Shown: one piece after another, positions 1 through 6,594 of the stretch
How the letters are laid out: each line of letters begins with the position of its first letter
How positions within the stretch are numbered: the first letter of the stretch is position 1
NCBI GenBank assembly: GCA_029266015.1
Contig: JAJUFK010000041.1
Coordinates: 1-12,991, forward strand
Reading direction: 5' to 3'
Length of the DNA: 12,991 nt
From: Bacteroidota bacterium
GTDB taxonomy: Bacteria > Bacteroidota > Bacteroidia > Bacteroidales > UBA1715
Notes under the pieces: generated by a model
Told to the model about the DNA's origin: nothing
The model's input: the letters and a program-made list of their open reading frames with translations, nothing else
Databases searched by the model: none
Translations under genes and position numbers: made by a program

Positions 1-131
1 GCTGTATACTGCGGAAGCAATTCAATGCGTCCTTTAATACCATGGGCTGCAATGGGTTGTATAGGCATATTGTTTATGCTTATATGTGGTGTATATATTG
101 TGCCTATTGGTTGTATTTTTATTGGTTTCAT
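1..131 (-). CDS. TsaA/TrmO-like protein, N-terminal part (cut by window edge)
   Basis: The 43 visible codons begin MKPIKIQPIGTIYTPH and continue to GIKGRIELLPQYTA. This matches the start of the TsaA/TrmO family: an IGxIxTP strand, a G-x-(K/E)-G-x-IE strand, then a tyrosine-containing loop. Characterised members (E. coli TrmO/YaeB) use SAM to N6-methylate the t6A37 base of threonine tRNA; other homologues have no known substrate. The ATG at 131-129 is the only good start and lies 10 nt downstream of a ModE-type palindrome (142-171), so the gene is probably controlled by molybdenum and may head an operon continuing left. No Shine-Dalgarno site is visible. The catalytic part is outside the window, so activity cannot be judged. 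The family call rests on a short segment. Confidence 0.6.
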   Translation of the reverse strand, partial: MKPIKIQPIGTIYTPHISINNMPIQPIAAHGIKGRIELLPQYT

Positions 132-141
132 GAGTATATTT

Positions 142-171
142 TTTCGTTATAAACTGTATTTGATAACGAAA
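142..171. promoter_or_regulatory. ModE-type operator (perfect inverted repeat)
   Basis: Two perfect 9-base arms, TTTCGTTAT (142-150) and ATAACGAAA (163-171), are separated by 12 bases. The core CGTTAT-N12-ATAACG has the same half-sites and spacing as the E. coli modA operator as I remember it. It ends 10 nt before the start codon of the TsaA-like gene and lies 36 nt beyond the stop codon of a ModE-type DNA-binding protein. The position suggests direct repression or activation of the leftward gene. The link to the local regulator is inferred. Confidence 0.75.
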
Positions 172-174
172 GGC

Positions 175-202
175 AAAAAAAACTACAAAAGAATTTTGTA
201 GT
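175..202 (-). terminator. Rho-independent terminator after the ModE-like gene
   Basis: Read on the minus strand, a perfect 9-bp stem (ACTACAAAA / TTTTGTAGT, plus-strand 182-190 and 194-202, 3-nt loop) is followed by an uninterrupted run of eight T. It starts 5 nt past the stop codon at 208, so it separates the mop/modE transcript from the TsaA-like gene and its operator. Confidence 0.85.
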
Positions 203-207
203 GCGTG

Positions 208-540
208 TTACATTGCCATTTCGGTTTCAATTTGATTTACTGTTTTTTGTATTAATCGTTCTATGGTTGCATATTCTTGTAATATTCTATTGCCATACGT
301 AGAAATTGCTGCTCCTCCGCCATGTTCACCTCCACGTTTCAATTCTACTACGGGCAGAGGAGCAATACAATTCAACTGTTTTATAGTATTCCATGCATGT
401 TGGTACGACACCCTTTGTAGTTTTGCAGCTTGTTGCAAACTACCACTAGCTTGAATTGCCGTAAGTAATTGAACCAAAAAAGGGTTTAACACTATCTTTT
501 CGGTTACATTTACATGTATGAAGCACGAAATTTTAGCCAT
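208..540 (-). CDS. ModE-type molybdate-responsive regulator, DNA-binding domain only
   Basis: A 110-residue winged helix-turn-helix protein related to the N-terminal domain of ModE (LysR-type fold). The matching stretch runs from NPFLVQLLTAIQASGSLQQAA through VSYQHAWNTIKQLN to a glycine-rich wing, KRGGEHGGGAAIST, and YGNRILQEY, in the same order as in E. coli ModE. The C-terminal molybdate-binding Mop/TOBE repeats of full-length ModE are absent; a separate Mop gene lies immediately upstream. I take the start at 540 (MAKISCF...) because that ATG overlaps the mop stop codon by 8 nt, suggesting translational coupling. The frame is open up to an ATG at 591, but that start would place 17 extra unmatched residues inside mop. 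Expected role: binding the CGTTAT palindrome downstream. How it senses molybdate without its own domain is unknown. Confidence 0.85.
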   Translation of the reverse strand: MAKISCFIHVNVTEKIVLNPFLVQLLTAIQASGSLQQAAKLQRVSYQHAWNTIKQLNCIAPLPVVELKRGGEHGGGAAISTYGNRILQEYATIERLIQKTVNQIETEMAM

Positions 541-790
541 GACAAGAGCATTTTTTCTTGTGTTCATCTTCTTTGCAATCGCAACATGCACCTATAATAA
601 CTTCGGTAGATTTTATAATGGCAAAGGCTTCGCTACCTACTTGTAAGCCTAAATCTTCTATGGCATCTTTCGATATTATAGCCGATATTATGTTGTTGTT
701 GCCTAAATCCAATACAACTTTTGCGGTTATAACTCCTTCATCAATTTTGAGAACCTTCCCCTGTAATTTGTTTCTTGCACTGAGTTTCAT
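533..790 (-). CDS. mop: Mop/TOBE molybdate-binding protein (molbindin) with Cys-rich tail
   Basis: An 85-residue protein whose first ~67 residues form one Mop/TOBE domain: MKLSARNKLQGKVLKIDEG, then VITAKVVLDLGNNNIISAIIS, then LGLQVGSEAFAIIKSTEVIIG. Such proteins are cytoplasmic and assemble into oligomers that bind molybdate or tungstate at subunit interfaces. Typical single-domain molbindins are about 65-72 residues and stop near this point. Here a tail follows, CCDCKEDEHKKKCSCHG (69-85), with five cysteines and two histidines, which looks able to bind a metal. The gene overlaps the ModE-like gene by 8 nt, so the pair could supply the two halves of a ModE protein; simple molybdate storage is the alternative. 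Confidence 0.88.
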   Translation of the reverse strand: MKLSARNKLQGKVLKIDEGVITAKVVLDLGNNNIISAIISKDAIEDLGLQVGSEAFAIIKSTEVIIGACCDCKEDEHKKKCSCHG

Positions 791-889
791 ATGATATCTG
801 TTTTTATTAGTTTACCACAAAGACTTTACATCTCATTAATTTATTAGAACCCTTATTTTTTGTATCTTTCATATTCATATTGTGTGAAA

Positions 890-930
890 CATAACCGAGG
901 TATTAAAACAAGTACATACACTCGGTTATG
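890..930. promoter_or_regulatory. Long inverted repeat upstream of mop
   Basis: A perfect 10-base inverted repeat, CATAACCGAG (890-899) and CTCGGTTATG (921-930), extends inward by four more pairs (900-903 with 916-919) past one bulged A at 920, leaving a 12-nt loop. It lies 100-140 nt before the mop start and has no T-run, so it is not a standard terminator. It could be an operator or a structured leader element. Its half-sites point the opposite way from the ModE box. Confidence 0.5.
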
Positions 931-1041
931 CACAACAACAATGAAAAATTAGATACGATATTCGAAGTGGCGGTATTCAATCATAGTGCCAATAGATTTA
1001 ACACATTGATTTTGTGTTGTTTGTGCAATATTTGAAATCAC

Positions 1042-1067
1042 AAAATCCTACCGTTTGGTAGGATTTT
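1042..1067 (-). terminator. Probable terminator of the nif operon
   Basis: A perfect 11-bp stem, AAAATCCTACC / GGTAGGATTTT, with a 4-nt loop, lies 172 nt beyond the last operon gene. On the minus strand the stem ends in TTTT but has no longer T-run, so it may be partial or act mainly as an RNA 3' end. The same hairpin type ends transcription into the region upstream of nifH (12862-12888). Confidence 0.6.
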
Positions 1068-1092
1068 AAGGTGTTTTTTACAAAAATGTAGT
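1042..1092. repeat. Hairpin plus 18-base repeat, left copy
   Basis: The hairpin 1042-1067 is followed after 7 nt by TTTTTACAAAAATGTAGT (1075-1092). The same arrangement occurs at 12865-12914, in the same orientation, with an identical 18-mer and an 8-nt spacer. On the minus strand the 18-mer contains TACATTTTTGTA, which could form a small four-pair hairpin. Confidence 0.7.
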
Positions 1093-1239
1093 GTTTCATG
1101 GTTTTCTATACTATTTCTATTGTATAATCAATGAATTATTATATGTGCAACGCACACCGCAAATTAGATTATGACAAATACACAAAAATTCTTTTAAGAT
1201 AGCGGAATGTACATTGATAAATGGTATATACAAGGGAAT

Positions 1240-1581
1240 CTATTGCCTTTCCAAAAATTTAATTTGCACTTCATTTTCGTCTGAGCCTTCTATGAGTTCG
1301 TATGAACCGCCATGGTGTAATGCCATGCCATACTCGGGAGCTGTTCGTGCAAGAGCATAAAAAAAATGTTCGGCTTTTTCTACCTGAAAATCTACATTGA
1401 AGTAACAATGTATTTTTTGTAAATCATCGGCATCAAAACGTATAATAAAGGTATTGTGCTGCGCAAACACTAAATCGTCGTATGCCCACGTAATTTCTAA
1501 GCCTGTGGCTTTATCTATAATTAAGCGAACTTTTTCCAGTTCGCGAAATATTATCTTGTCATCATTAACTGCTTGAACCAT
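1240..1581 (-). CDS. Uncharacterised 113-residue protein at the end of the nif operon
   Basis: I do not recognise this protein. It has no membrane segment, signal peptide or clear cysteine motif. Alternating hydrophobic stretches (KVRLIIDKATGLEITWAYDDLVF, shown here only by its pattern at residues 17-39, and TFIIRFDADDLQKI) suggest a beta-rich, small soluble fold. It overlaps the upstream Nif11-like gene by 31 nt in another frame. The ATG at 1581 is chosen because the next in-frame methionine is near residue 85 and would remove most of the protein. Overlap and position indicate co-translation with the Nif11-like protein and a nif-related role, which is an inference from context only. Confidence 0.7.
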   Translation of the reverse strand: MVQAVNDDKIIFRELEKVRLIIDKATGLEITWAYDDLVFAQHNTFIIRFDADDLQKIHCYFNVDFQVEKAEHFFYALARTAPEYGMALHHGGSYELIEGSDENEVQIKFLERQ

Positions 1582-1799
1582 AATCCAAATTGTTTAATAT
1601 TATCTGCATCAAATTCATCTTTGCAGGTATACAATTGCATGCGTATGGCATCTTCAAATTCAAACGATGAAAATGTAAAACCTGCTTTTTTTATGTGCTG
1701 AAACAATGTTCCTTGTTCGGCACCTTCGTAACAAACCATACGCAACTCTTTGTTTTGCGTAGCTGTATGTATAAATTTTATTGCATCTTGAAGTGGCAT
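1551..1799 (-). CDS. Nif11-like protein
   Basis: An 82-residue protein matching the Nif11 pattern: a start MPLQDAIKFIHTATQNKELR, then an IKKAGFTFSSFEFEDAIRM segment (about residues 36-54), comparable to the family's F..k...d..L and a-GF-f-..E pattern. Nif11 proteins were named from nif clusters and have no firmly established function; related domains also serve as leader peptides of modified natural products. Here there is no terminal double-glycine cleavage site and no maturation enzyme nearby, so a nitrogen-fixation role is more likely than a leader. The gene starts 13 nt after the HEPN-like gene and overlaps the next gene by 31 nt. Confidence 0.68.
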   Translation of the reverse strand: MPLQDAIKFIHTATQNKELRMVCYEGAEQGTLFQHIKKAGFTFSSFEFEDAIRMQLYTCKDEFDADNIKQFGLWFKQLMMTR

Positions 1800-1812
1800 A
1801 GTTTTCTAAGTT

Positions 1813-2196
1813 TTACGTTGATGGAAATAATACGCTATCTAATTCGGTAAGAGCATTCAGCAATCGTTCTACATCGTGGTCGGTAGCCGGCTTCATGCCT
1901 ATACTTTCTATAACACACAAATTCTGAAATTCTTCCATAAAGTGCAAGTCGGCAACTAATGCATCGGGCACTTCGGGTTTTACCTTTTTAGTCTGATCTA
2001 TCAAAAAATCAAGCGAATGATGATTTGGTAACGCATCGTTTTCTATTAAAAAACTCACCATACATTGTTCTGCCGAAAGGCAAATAATATTGGTTATTGC
2101 CTGATTGTTAAATTTTTTTCGTTTATAAAGCCCCTTTGCTACCGATAAATATTGTCGTGCTTCGGTACGAATAGCTTCTGCATTTGCGTCAGTCAT
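1813..2196 (-). CDS. HEPN-like helical protein
   Basis: A 127-residue, predominantly helical protein with a HEPN-like layout: an N-terminal helix (EAIRTEARQYLSVAKGLYKR), a second helix with NQAITNIICLSAEQCMVSFLI, and a conserved-looking HHSLDFLI turn near residue 59. HEPN proteins are often RNases or toxin components with an R-x4-6-H motif. No arginine precedes the histidines at that distance, so the RNase site appears absent, and no nucleotidyltransferase partner is nearby. The gene starts 18 nt after nifV and precedes the Nif11-like gene by 13 nt, placing it within the nif operon. A binding or scaffolding role is possible but unproven. Confidence 0.62.
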   Translation of the reverse strand: MTDANAEAIRTEARQYLSVAKGLYKRKKFNNQAITNIICLSAEQCMVSFLIENDALPNHHSLDFLIDQTKKVKPEVPDALVADLHFMEEFQNLCVIESIGMKPATDHDVERLLNALTELDSVLFPST

Positions 2197-2214
2197 AGCG
2201 GTACGTTTTTAAGA

Positions 2215-3336
2215 TTACACATTCATTACATATTTTTTTGATAGATATAAACCTATCACTTCTTCTTCGGTAAATACCAATTTGCGAGTATGAGCTTCGT
2301 GTTTTATATAGGCAAGCAATTGCGAAACCGATTGAGTACAGGTAGTAATTCCTGTTTTTTCCAGCACAAAATTCAAAGCAGCTCGTCCTGAATGTTTGCC
2401 AAATACAAACCTTGTTGGTTTACCAATATCTTCTTTCGACAGTAATTCATACGAATCGTTGTTTTCTATAATACTTCGTGTGTGTATACCTGTTTCATGG
2501 GTTTTTACCATAGACCCGGTAATTGGTTTTGATTCGTGCAACCGTCGCCCTGATGCCAGCGAAACATATTCCGACAATTCGGTAAGATAGAGTGAGTTGT
2601 ATGGAACTACCGTATTGTAGGATTTTATAAGAGCCATTATAACTTCTTCTAATGCAGCATTGCCCGAACGTTCGCCAATACCGTTAACAGTAACACTTAC
2701 CGCATGTGCACCTGCAGCTATTGCCGTAAGAGCATTTGCAGTAGCCATTCCCAAATCGTTGTGTGCATGAAATTCAATATGAGCATGTTCTACCTCATCG
2801 GCCACGGTGCGAATAAGTTTGTGGGTAGATTGTGGATTGAGTATACCAATCGTATCGGCTACGCGAATACGTTGCACATGCAAAAATTCGGCAAGTGATG
2901 CAAAATCTTTGAGTATGGTTTCGTTGGCACGCGAAGCATCTTGAGCACCTATAGATACAAACGAAAAATTGTCTTTGGCATAGCGAATGGTTTGTTTCAT
3001 TGTGGCAAACAACCAATTATAATCTTTACCAATAGCTGCAAGCTGCATTTGTGTAACAGGATACGAAATATGAATAGAATCTACACCTGTTTGTTTGGCA
3101 GCATCAATATCGGCAAACAACGCTCTACACCACGGCGTGATTCTACTTTTGAGTCCCAAGCCATGTAACAATCGCAAGTCTTGAATTTCTTGTTCGCCCA
3201 TAGCCAGTATACCTGCCTCAATTTCTTCCACCCCTATTTGACTAAGCATACACGCAATATATACTTTTTCGTCTGTGGTAAACGAAACCCCGGGAGCTTG
3301 CTCGCCGTCGCGTAAGGTTGTGTCGATTATATACAT
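2215..3336 (-). CDS. nifV: Homocitrate synthase
   Basis: Condenses acetyl-CoA with 2-oxoglutarate to give homocitrate, the organic ligand of the FeMo-cofactor. The 373-residue length is normal for NifV. It carries the DRE-TIM/HMG-lyase-like signatures: DTTLRDGEQAPGVSF at residues 5-19 (catalytic R9 and metal ligand D10), FHAHNDLGMA at 189-198 (metal ligands H190 and H192) and the GIGERSGNAALEE motif at 219-231. Isopropylmalate or citramalate synthase are close relatives, but the length and the location between nifB/ferredoxin and nif accessory genes favour NifV. The ATG at 3336 begins directly at the conserved first strand, MYIIDTTLRDG. Confidence 0.93.
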   Translation of the reverse strand: MYIIDTTLRDGEQAPGVSFTTDEKVYIACMLSQIGVEEIEAGILAMGEQEIQDLRLLHGLGLKSRITPWCRALFADIDAAKQTGVDSIHISYPVTQMQLAAIGKDYNWLFATMKQTIRYAKDNFSFVSIGAQDASRANETILKDFASLAEFLHVQRIRVADTIGILNPQSTHKLIRTVADEVEHAHIEFHAHNDLGMATANALTAIAAGAHAVSVTVNGIGERSGNAALEEVIMALIKSYNTVVPYNSLYLTELSEYVSLASGRRLHESKPITGSMVKTHETGIHTRSIIENNDSYELLSKEDIGKPTRFVFGKHSGRAALNFVLEKTGITTCTQSVSQLLAYIKHEAHTRKLVFTEEEVIGLYLSKKYVMNV

Positions 3337-3439
3337 AATAATTTTTAATTATAAATTCTTTATTTTTAATTATAGAGCCACCTACAATTCCTAGGACCAT
3401 TCAAACTTTTAAGACCTTTTGACATTCAGACTTAAATAA

Positions 3440-3745
3440 TTAATCTGCTATCAAATATTTCTCGCAAGCTTCGCCTTCTTCTAATGCATCGAGTATTTCG
3501 TCAATAGCTTCTTTGGTAATGCCGCCATACCAATAATTGCAAGGGTGCACCACCATAATTGGTCCTTGTGCACATACATTTAAACATGCGGTACTCGACA
3601 CTGCAACGTCCAATCCTCGGTCGTTTGCCTCTTCTGTTATGTACTGAATAAATTCTACGGCTCCCTTTTTATTACAAGCTCCTTGAGCTTCGCCGCCTAT
3701 TCGGTATGAATTGCATACCAAAATGTGATACGTTGGTTTTTTCAT
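3440..3745 (-). CDS. Thioredoxin-like 2Fe-2S ferredoxin (Shethna type)
   Basis: A 101-residue protein resembling the 2Fe-2S ferredoxin of Clostridium pasteurianum and the Azotobacter Shethna I protein. Four likely cluster cysteines are C11 (HILVCNS), C24 (QGACNKKG), C54 and C58 (STACLNVCAQGP). The GPIMVVHP and WYGGIT segments are also typical. A cysteine common near position 14 in relatives is a tyrosine here, consistent with that residue not being a ligand. Homologues lie in nif clusters and interact with nitrogenase, but their exact partner is uncertain; electron delivery for NifB/NifEN assembly or protection of nitrogenase are possible roles. It sits 92 nt after nifB and 103 nt before nifV. 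Confidence 0.9.
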   Translation of the reverse strand: MKKPTYHILVCNSYRIGGEAQGACNKKGAVEFIQYITEEANDRGLDVAVSSTACLNVCAQGPIMVVHPCNYWYGGITKEAIDEILDALEEGEACEKYLIAD

Positions 3746-3837
3746 ATTTTTATTTATATTTATTTTATATTTTTTCTTTTTCCACTAAGTCTCTAAGACG
3801 CAACCATTAATAATTAAAAATTTACAATTCATAATTA

Positions 3838-5097
3838 TTATGCGCATCCCGTAGCCGTGCCTCTGCACGAATCACCACATTTAAACGAATCTGCTTTTTT
3901 TACTGTTCGTATTTGTTTATTTAAATACACTGCTTCCAATCCTTCGTCTATTAAGCCGGTCATTTGTATTACACGCAAGCCCGACATTTCTAACAAATGC
4001 AAAGGGTTTGGACCAACTCCCGACACCAGCAATGCTCTACAATCTTTCAACAGTTTTGCAACTTCTAACCATCGCACATCGCCACAACCCGGAGGAGGTG
4101 TTTTGCGTTCGCCCAAAAACTTAAACCCGTTTGGTGTTTGTTTGTATACATACAGTTGTGAAGCTTCGCCCAAATGTTGGTTTACCAACAAGCCTTCGTG
4201 CGTTGCAACTGCAACATAGGGACGGTCTTCGGCGGGTTTCATTGGCATGCGCGAATATTCTTGTATCATACCAAAAGCCTCGTCCATATCTTGCCCAAGC
4301 AATCCTGCAGCATCGGCACGACAGCGAGAACAGTGAGTCATCATATCCATGTGTTCTCCTGCCAAGGTACGTACTTTAAATATCATACCTTTGTCGGGTT
4401 CGGGCAATTCGTTAAATGCTATGTCTTTGCTTGGAGCCATAGGGATACAGTTCATAATGTCGGCACCCAATTCTTTTACCTTTTTGGCAACTTCGTGAAT
4501 ATGGTTATCGTTGATTCCCGGTACTATTACCGAGTTAATTTTTACAGTGATTCCATGTTTTTTCAAGAGAGGAATACATGCCAACTGCCGGTTGAGCAAG
4601 AATTCTGCTCCTTGACGATTGCGGTATATCGTAACCCCATCGCGTACCCACGCATATATTTTTGCGGTAATATCGGGGTCTACTGCATTTATGGTTATTG
4701 TAACATGGCTCACACCCAATTCTGCCAATTCGGGAATATATGGTTCCAAATTCAATCCATTGGTTGACACACAAAAGAGTTTTTCGGGAAATTCTGCTTT
4801 AAGCAATCGCATAGTTTCCATAGTTTCGGTAGCATTGGCAAACGGATCGCCCGGACCTGCAATACCTATTACCGATAAATTTTTTAATTTAGTATTAAGC
4901 TCTTTTACATACTCCAATGCTTGGTATGGGCTCAACACGGCAGACGAAACACCAGGACGACTTTCGTTTACACAGTCGAATTTACGATTGCAATAGTTGC
5001 ATTGTATATTACATTTGGGAGCTACCGGTAAATGAACTCGTGCGTGCGTGTGTTTTGCCTCTTTATCGAAACACGGATGTTTTGCGATTGTTTCCAT
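3838..5097 (-). CDS. nifB: NifB, FeMo-cofactor radical SAM enzyme with NifX-like domain
   Basis: NifB fuses two 4Fe-4S clusters into the 8Fe precursor (NifB-co), inserting carbon from SAM and sulfur. The radical SAM motif is C29-N-I-Q-C33-N-Y-C36 in the usual APKCNIQCNYCNRKFDC setting, with NESRPGV following. Additional likely cluster ligands include C9 in the HPCF motif and C256/C259 in HCSRCR. Residues about 291-400 (PYVAVATHEGLLVNQHLG...) form a NifX/dinitrogenase cofactor-binding domain, giving the two-domain form. The C-terminus has cysteines C407, C411 and C418. The 419-residue length is complete. It follows nifN by 51 nt and supplies the scaffold NifEN. Confidence 0.96.
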   Translation of the reverse strand: METIAKHPCFDKEAKHTHARVHLPVAPKCNIQCNYCNRKFDCVNESRPGVSSAVLSPYQALEYVKELNTKLKNLSVIGIAGPGDPFANATETMETMRLLKAEFPEKLFCVSTNGLNLEPYIPELAELGVSHVTITINAVDPDITAKIYAWVRDGVTIYRNRQGAEFLLNRQLACIPLLKKHGITVKINSVIVPGINDNHIHEVAKKVKELGADIMNCIPMAPSKDIAFNELPEPDKGMIFKVRTLAGEHMDMMTHCSRCRADAAGLLGQDMDEAFGMIQEYSRMPMKPAEDRPYVAVATHEGLLVNQHLGEASQLYVYKQTPNGFKFLGERKTPPPGCGDVRWLEVAKLLKDCRALLVSGVGPNPLHLLEMSGLRVIQMTGLIDEGLEAVYLNKQIRTVKKADSFKCGDSCRGTATGCA

Positions 5098-5148
5098 AGT
5101 TGTATTTTTTTATTTCTTTTCACTCAATTAATCATTAACAATTAACCA

Positions 5149-6540
5149 TTATATGTATTTATAGCCTACCGGCGAATGTTCTTGTTTATATTCAATAAGA
5201 GCATTTACTATTCTATCGAATAATTCTTGCGTTCCTCGGTATCCAATATGATGTAGGCGTTGAGCTCCAAAGCGATCGTGTATGGGAAATCCAATACGCA
5301 CGATTGGTTTTTTGAGCCTGCGTGCTATATAATAGCCTTTGCTGTTGCCTATAAAAATATCGGGCTTCAGTTCGTCAACCATTTCGTTTATTGTTTCAAA
5401 GTCGAGGTTATTCATCACTATCATGTTGGGATATACTCCACTGGTGCGTGCATCAATTTCTTTTTTGAGCGAATTACTTTCGCCACCAGACCCTGCCAAT
5501 ACTGTTTCTATACCTATTTCATGAAGAAATGCAACCATACTCAATACCATATCTTCTTCGCCAAATACCACGGCACGTTTGCCGAATACATATTTATGAC
5601 CGTCAACATAGGCATCAATCAATCGTCCGCGTTCGCGTGCATGATGCCGTGGGGTTGCAATACCGCTTATAGTTTCTAATGTTTTGAAAAACAAATCGCT
5701 TGCTTCAATACCAATAGGTAAAGGCATGCGGGTATTTGGCACCGAGTGGTGTTTTTCCAACCATTCGCCGGCAGTATGAGCTGCCGACGATTTGGAAGTA
5801 CTCACTACTTTATTCATAATGGTGCCAAATTCTATACTTGCTATAGCATTAGCAGCATTTTTTAATTGAGCTACCGGAGTTCCCCCTTCGGGAATCAACT
5901 GATAGTCTTTCCAGTGAGGATTATCGAGCGTGTCAGAATAATCGGGAAACACCATATATTCTACTCCAAAATCATCACAAATTTCTTTAATATATCGTAT
6001 ATCGGCAGGCGATATAAATCCTGAAAATATATTGATTTGTTTGCTTGTAGCACCTTCGGTAGCAAGGTTTGCAACGGTAGATAGTACAGTTTCGTGAAAT
6101 CCGTCCATGTGCGAGCCTTGATAGCTAGGTGTAGATGCATGAATAAATACCGGAATTTGTTCGCCTTCATGCAATTGAGCGTATTCTTTGATAAGTCGGG
6201 GAATATCTTCGCCAATAGTTTCGCTCAGGCAGGTTGATGCAATACCAATTACTGCAGGATTGTACATTTTACGAACATTATCAATACTGGTACAAAAATT
6301 TTTATTTCCGCCGTATATAGTTGTTTCTTCACTAAAATTAGATGAAGCAATATCAACCGGTTCTTTATAATGACTAATCATATACCGGCGAATATATGTA
6401 GCACAGCCTTGCGACCCATGTATCATAGGAATACAACCTTCGATTCCTTTGAATACCAAGCTGGCTCCCAAAGGTGAACACAATTTACATGCATTGCGTG
6501 TAGAAGTGAACGTATTTGATTTGTTAATTGCTAATTCCAT
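5149..6540 (-). CDS. nifN: FeMo-cofactor scaffold subunit NifN
   Basis: NifN pairs with NifE in an alpha2-beta2 scaffold that matures the NifB precursor with molybdenum and homocitrate before transfer to NifDK. The 463-residue sequence is a NifK paralogue, with IHGSQGCATYIRRYMISHYKEP near residues 40-61, SSNFSEETTIYGG at 66-78, STCLSETIGEDI at 102-113 and the late motif RIGFPIHDRFG. It lies after nifE with a 54-nt gap and before nifB, so it is NifN rather than a second NifK. Cysteines C21, C46 and C104 align with the three P-cluster cysteines of this window's NifK, although a full P-cluster is not expected in NifEN. Confidence 0.94.
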   Translation of the reverse strand: MELAINKSNTFTSTRNACKLCSPLGASLVFKGIEGCIPMIHGSQGCATYIRRYMISHYKEPVDIASSNFSEETTIYGGNKNFCTSIDNVRKMYNPAVIGIASTCLSETIGEDIPRLIKEYAQLHEGEQIPVFIHASTPSYQGSHMDGFHETVLSTVANLATEGATSKQINIFSGFISPADIRYIKEICDDFGVEYMVFPDYSDTLDNPHWKDYQLIPEGGTPVAQLKNAANAIASIEFGTIMNKVVSTSKSSAAHTAGEWLEKHHSVPNTRMPLPIGIEASDLFFKTLETISGIATPRHHARERGRLIDAYVDGHKYVFGKRAVVFGEEDMVLSMVAFLHEIGIETVLAGSGGESNSLKKEIDARTSGVYPNMIVMNNLDFETINEMVDELKPDIFIGNSKGYYIARRLKKPIVRIGFPIHDRFGAQRLHHIGYRGTQELFDRIVNALIEYKQEHSPVGYKYI

Positions 6541-6594
6541 TTGATAATGATTAATGGTTAATAATTCATAATTAAGAATTAAAAATTCTATATA

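Larger units (their letters stand above)
791..1239. other. Non-coding gap between the nif operon end and mop
   Basis: No convincing gene is present on either strand. The gap holds the probable nif terminator (1042-1067), an 18-base repeat shared with the nifH upstream region, and a long inverted repeat (890-930). The mop promoter should lie at the left end, but I see no clean Bacteroidota-type -33/-7 pair. Confidence 0.6.

Noticed and set aside
541..591. Upstream ATG (591) as start of the ModE-like gene
   Set aside because: It would add 17 residues with no similarity to ModE inside the mop gene; the ATG at 540, overlapping the mop stop, is the better start.
890..930. Second ModE box
   Set aside because: The arms read ATAAC...GTTAT, the reverse of the CGTTAT...ATAACG order, and the spacing differs.
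1551..1799. Leader peptide of a modified natural product
   Set aside because: There is no double-glycine cleavage site, core peptide or maturation enzyme, and the context is a nif operon.
3337..3439. Internal terminator between the ferredoxin gene and nifV
   Set aside because: Only a five-pair TCAAA/TTTGA match is present, too weak to call.
3857..4767. Long plus-strand frames opposite nifB and similar frames opposite the other nif genes
   Set aside because: They lie wholly within strong minus-strand genes, have low-complexity or cysteine/tyrosine-rich shadow composition and match no family.
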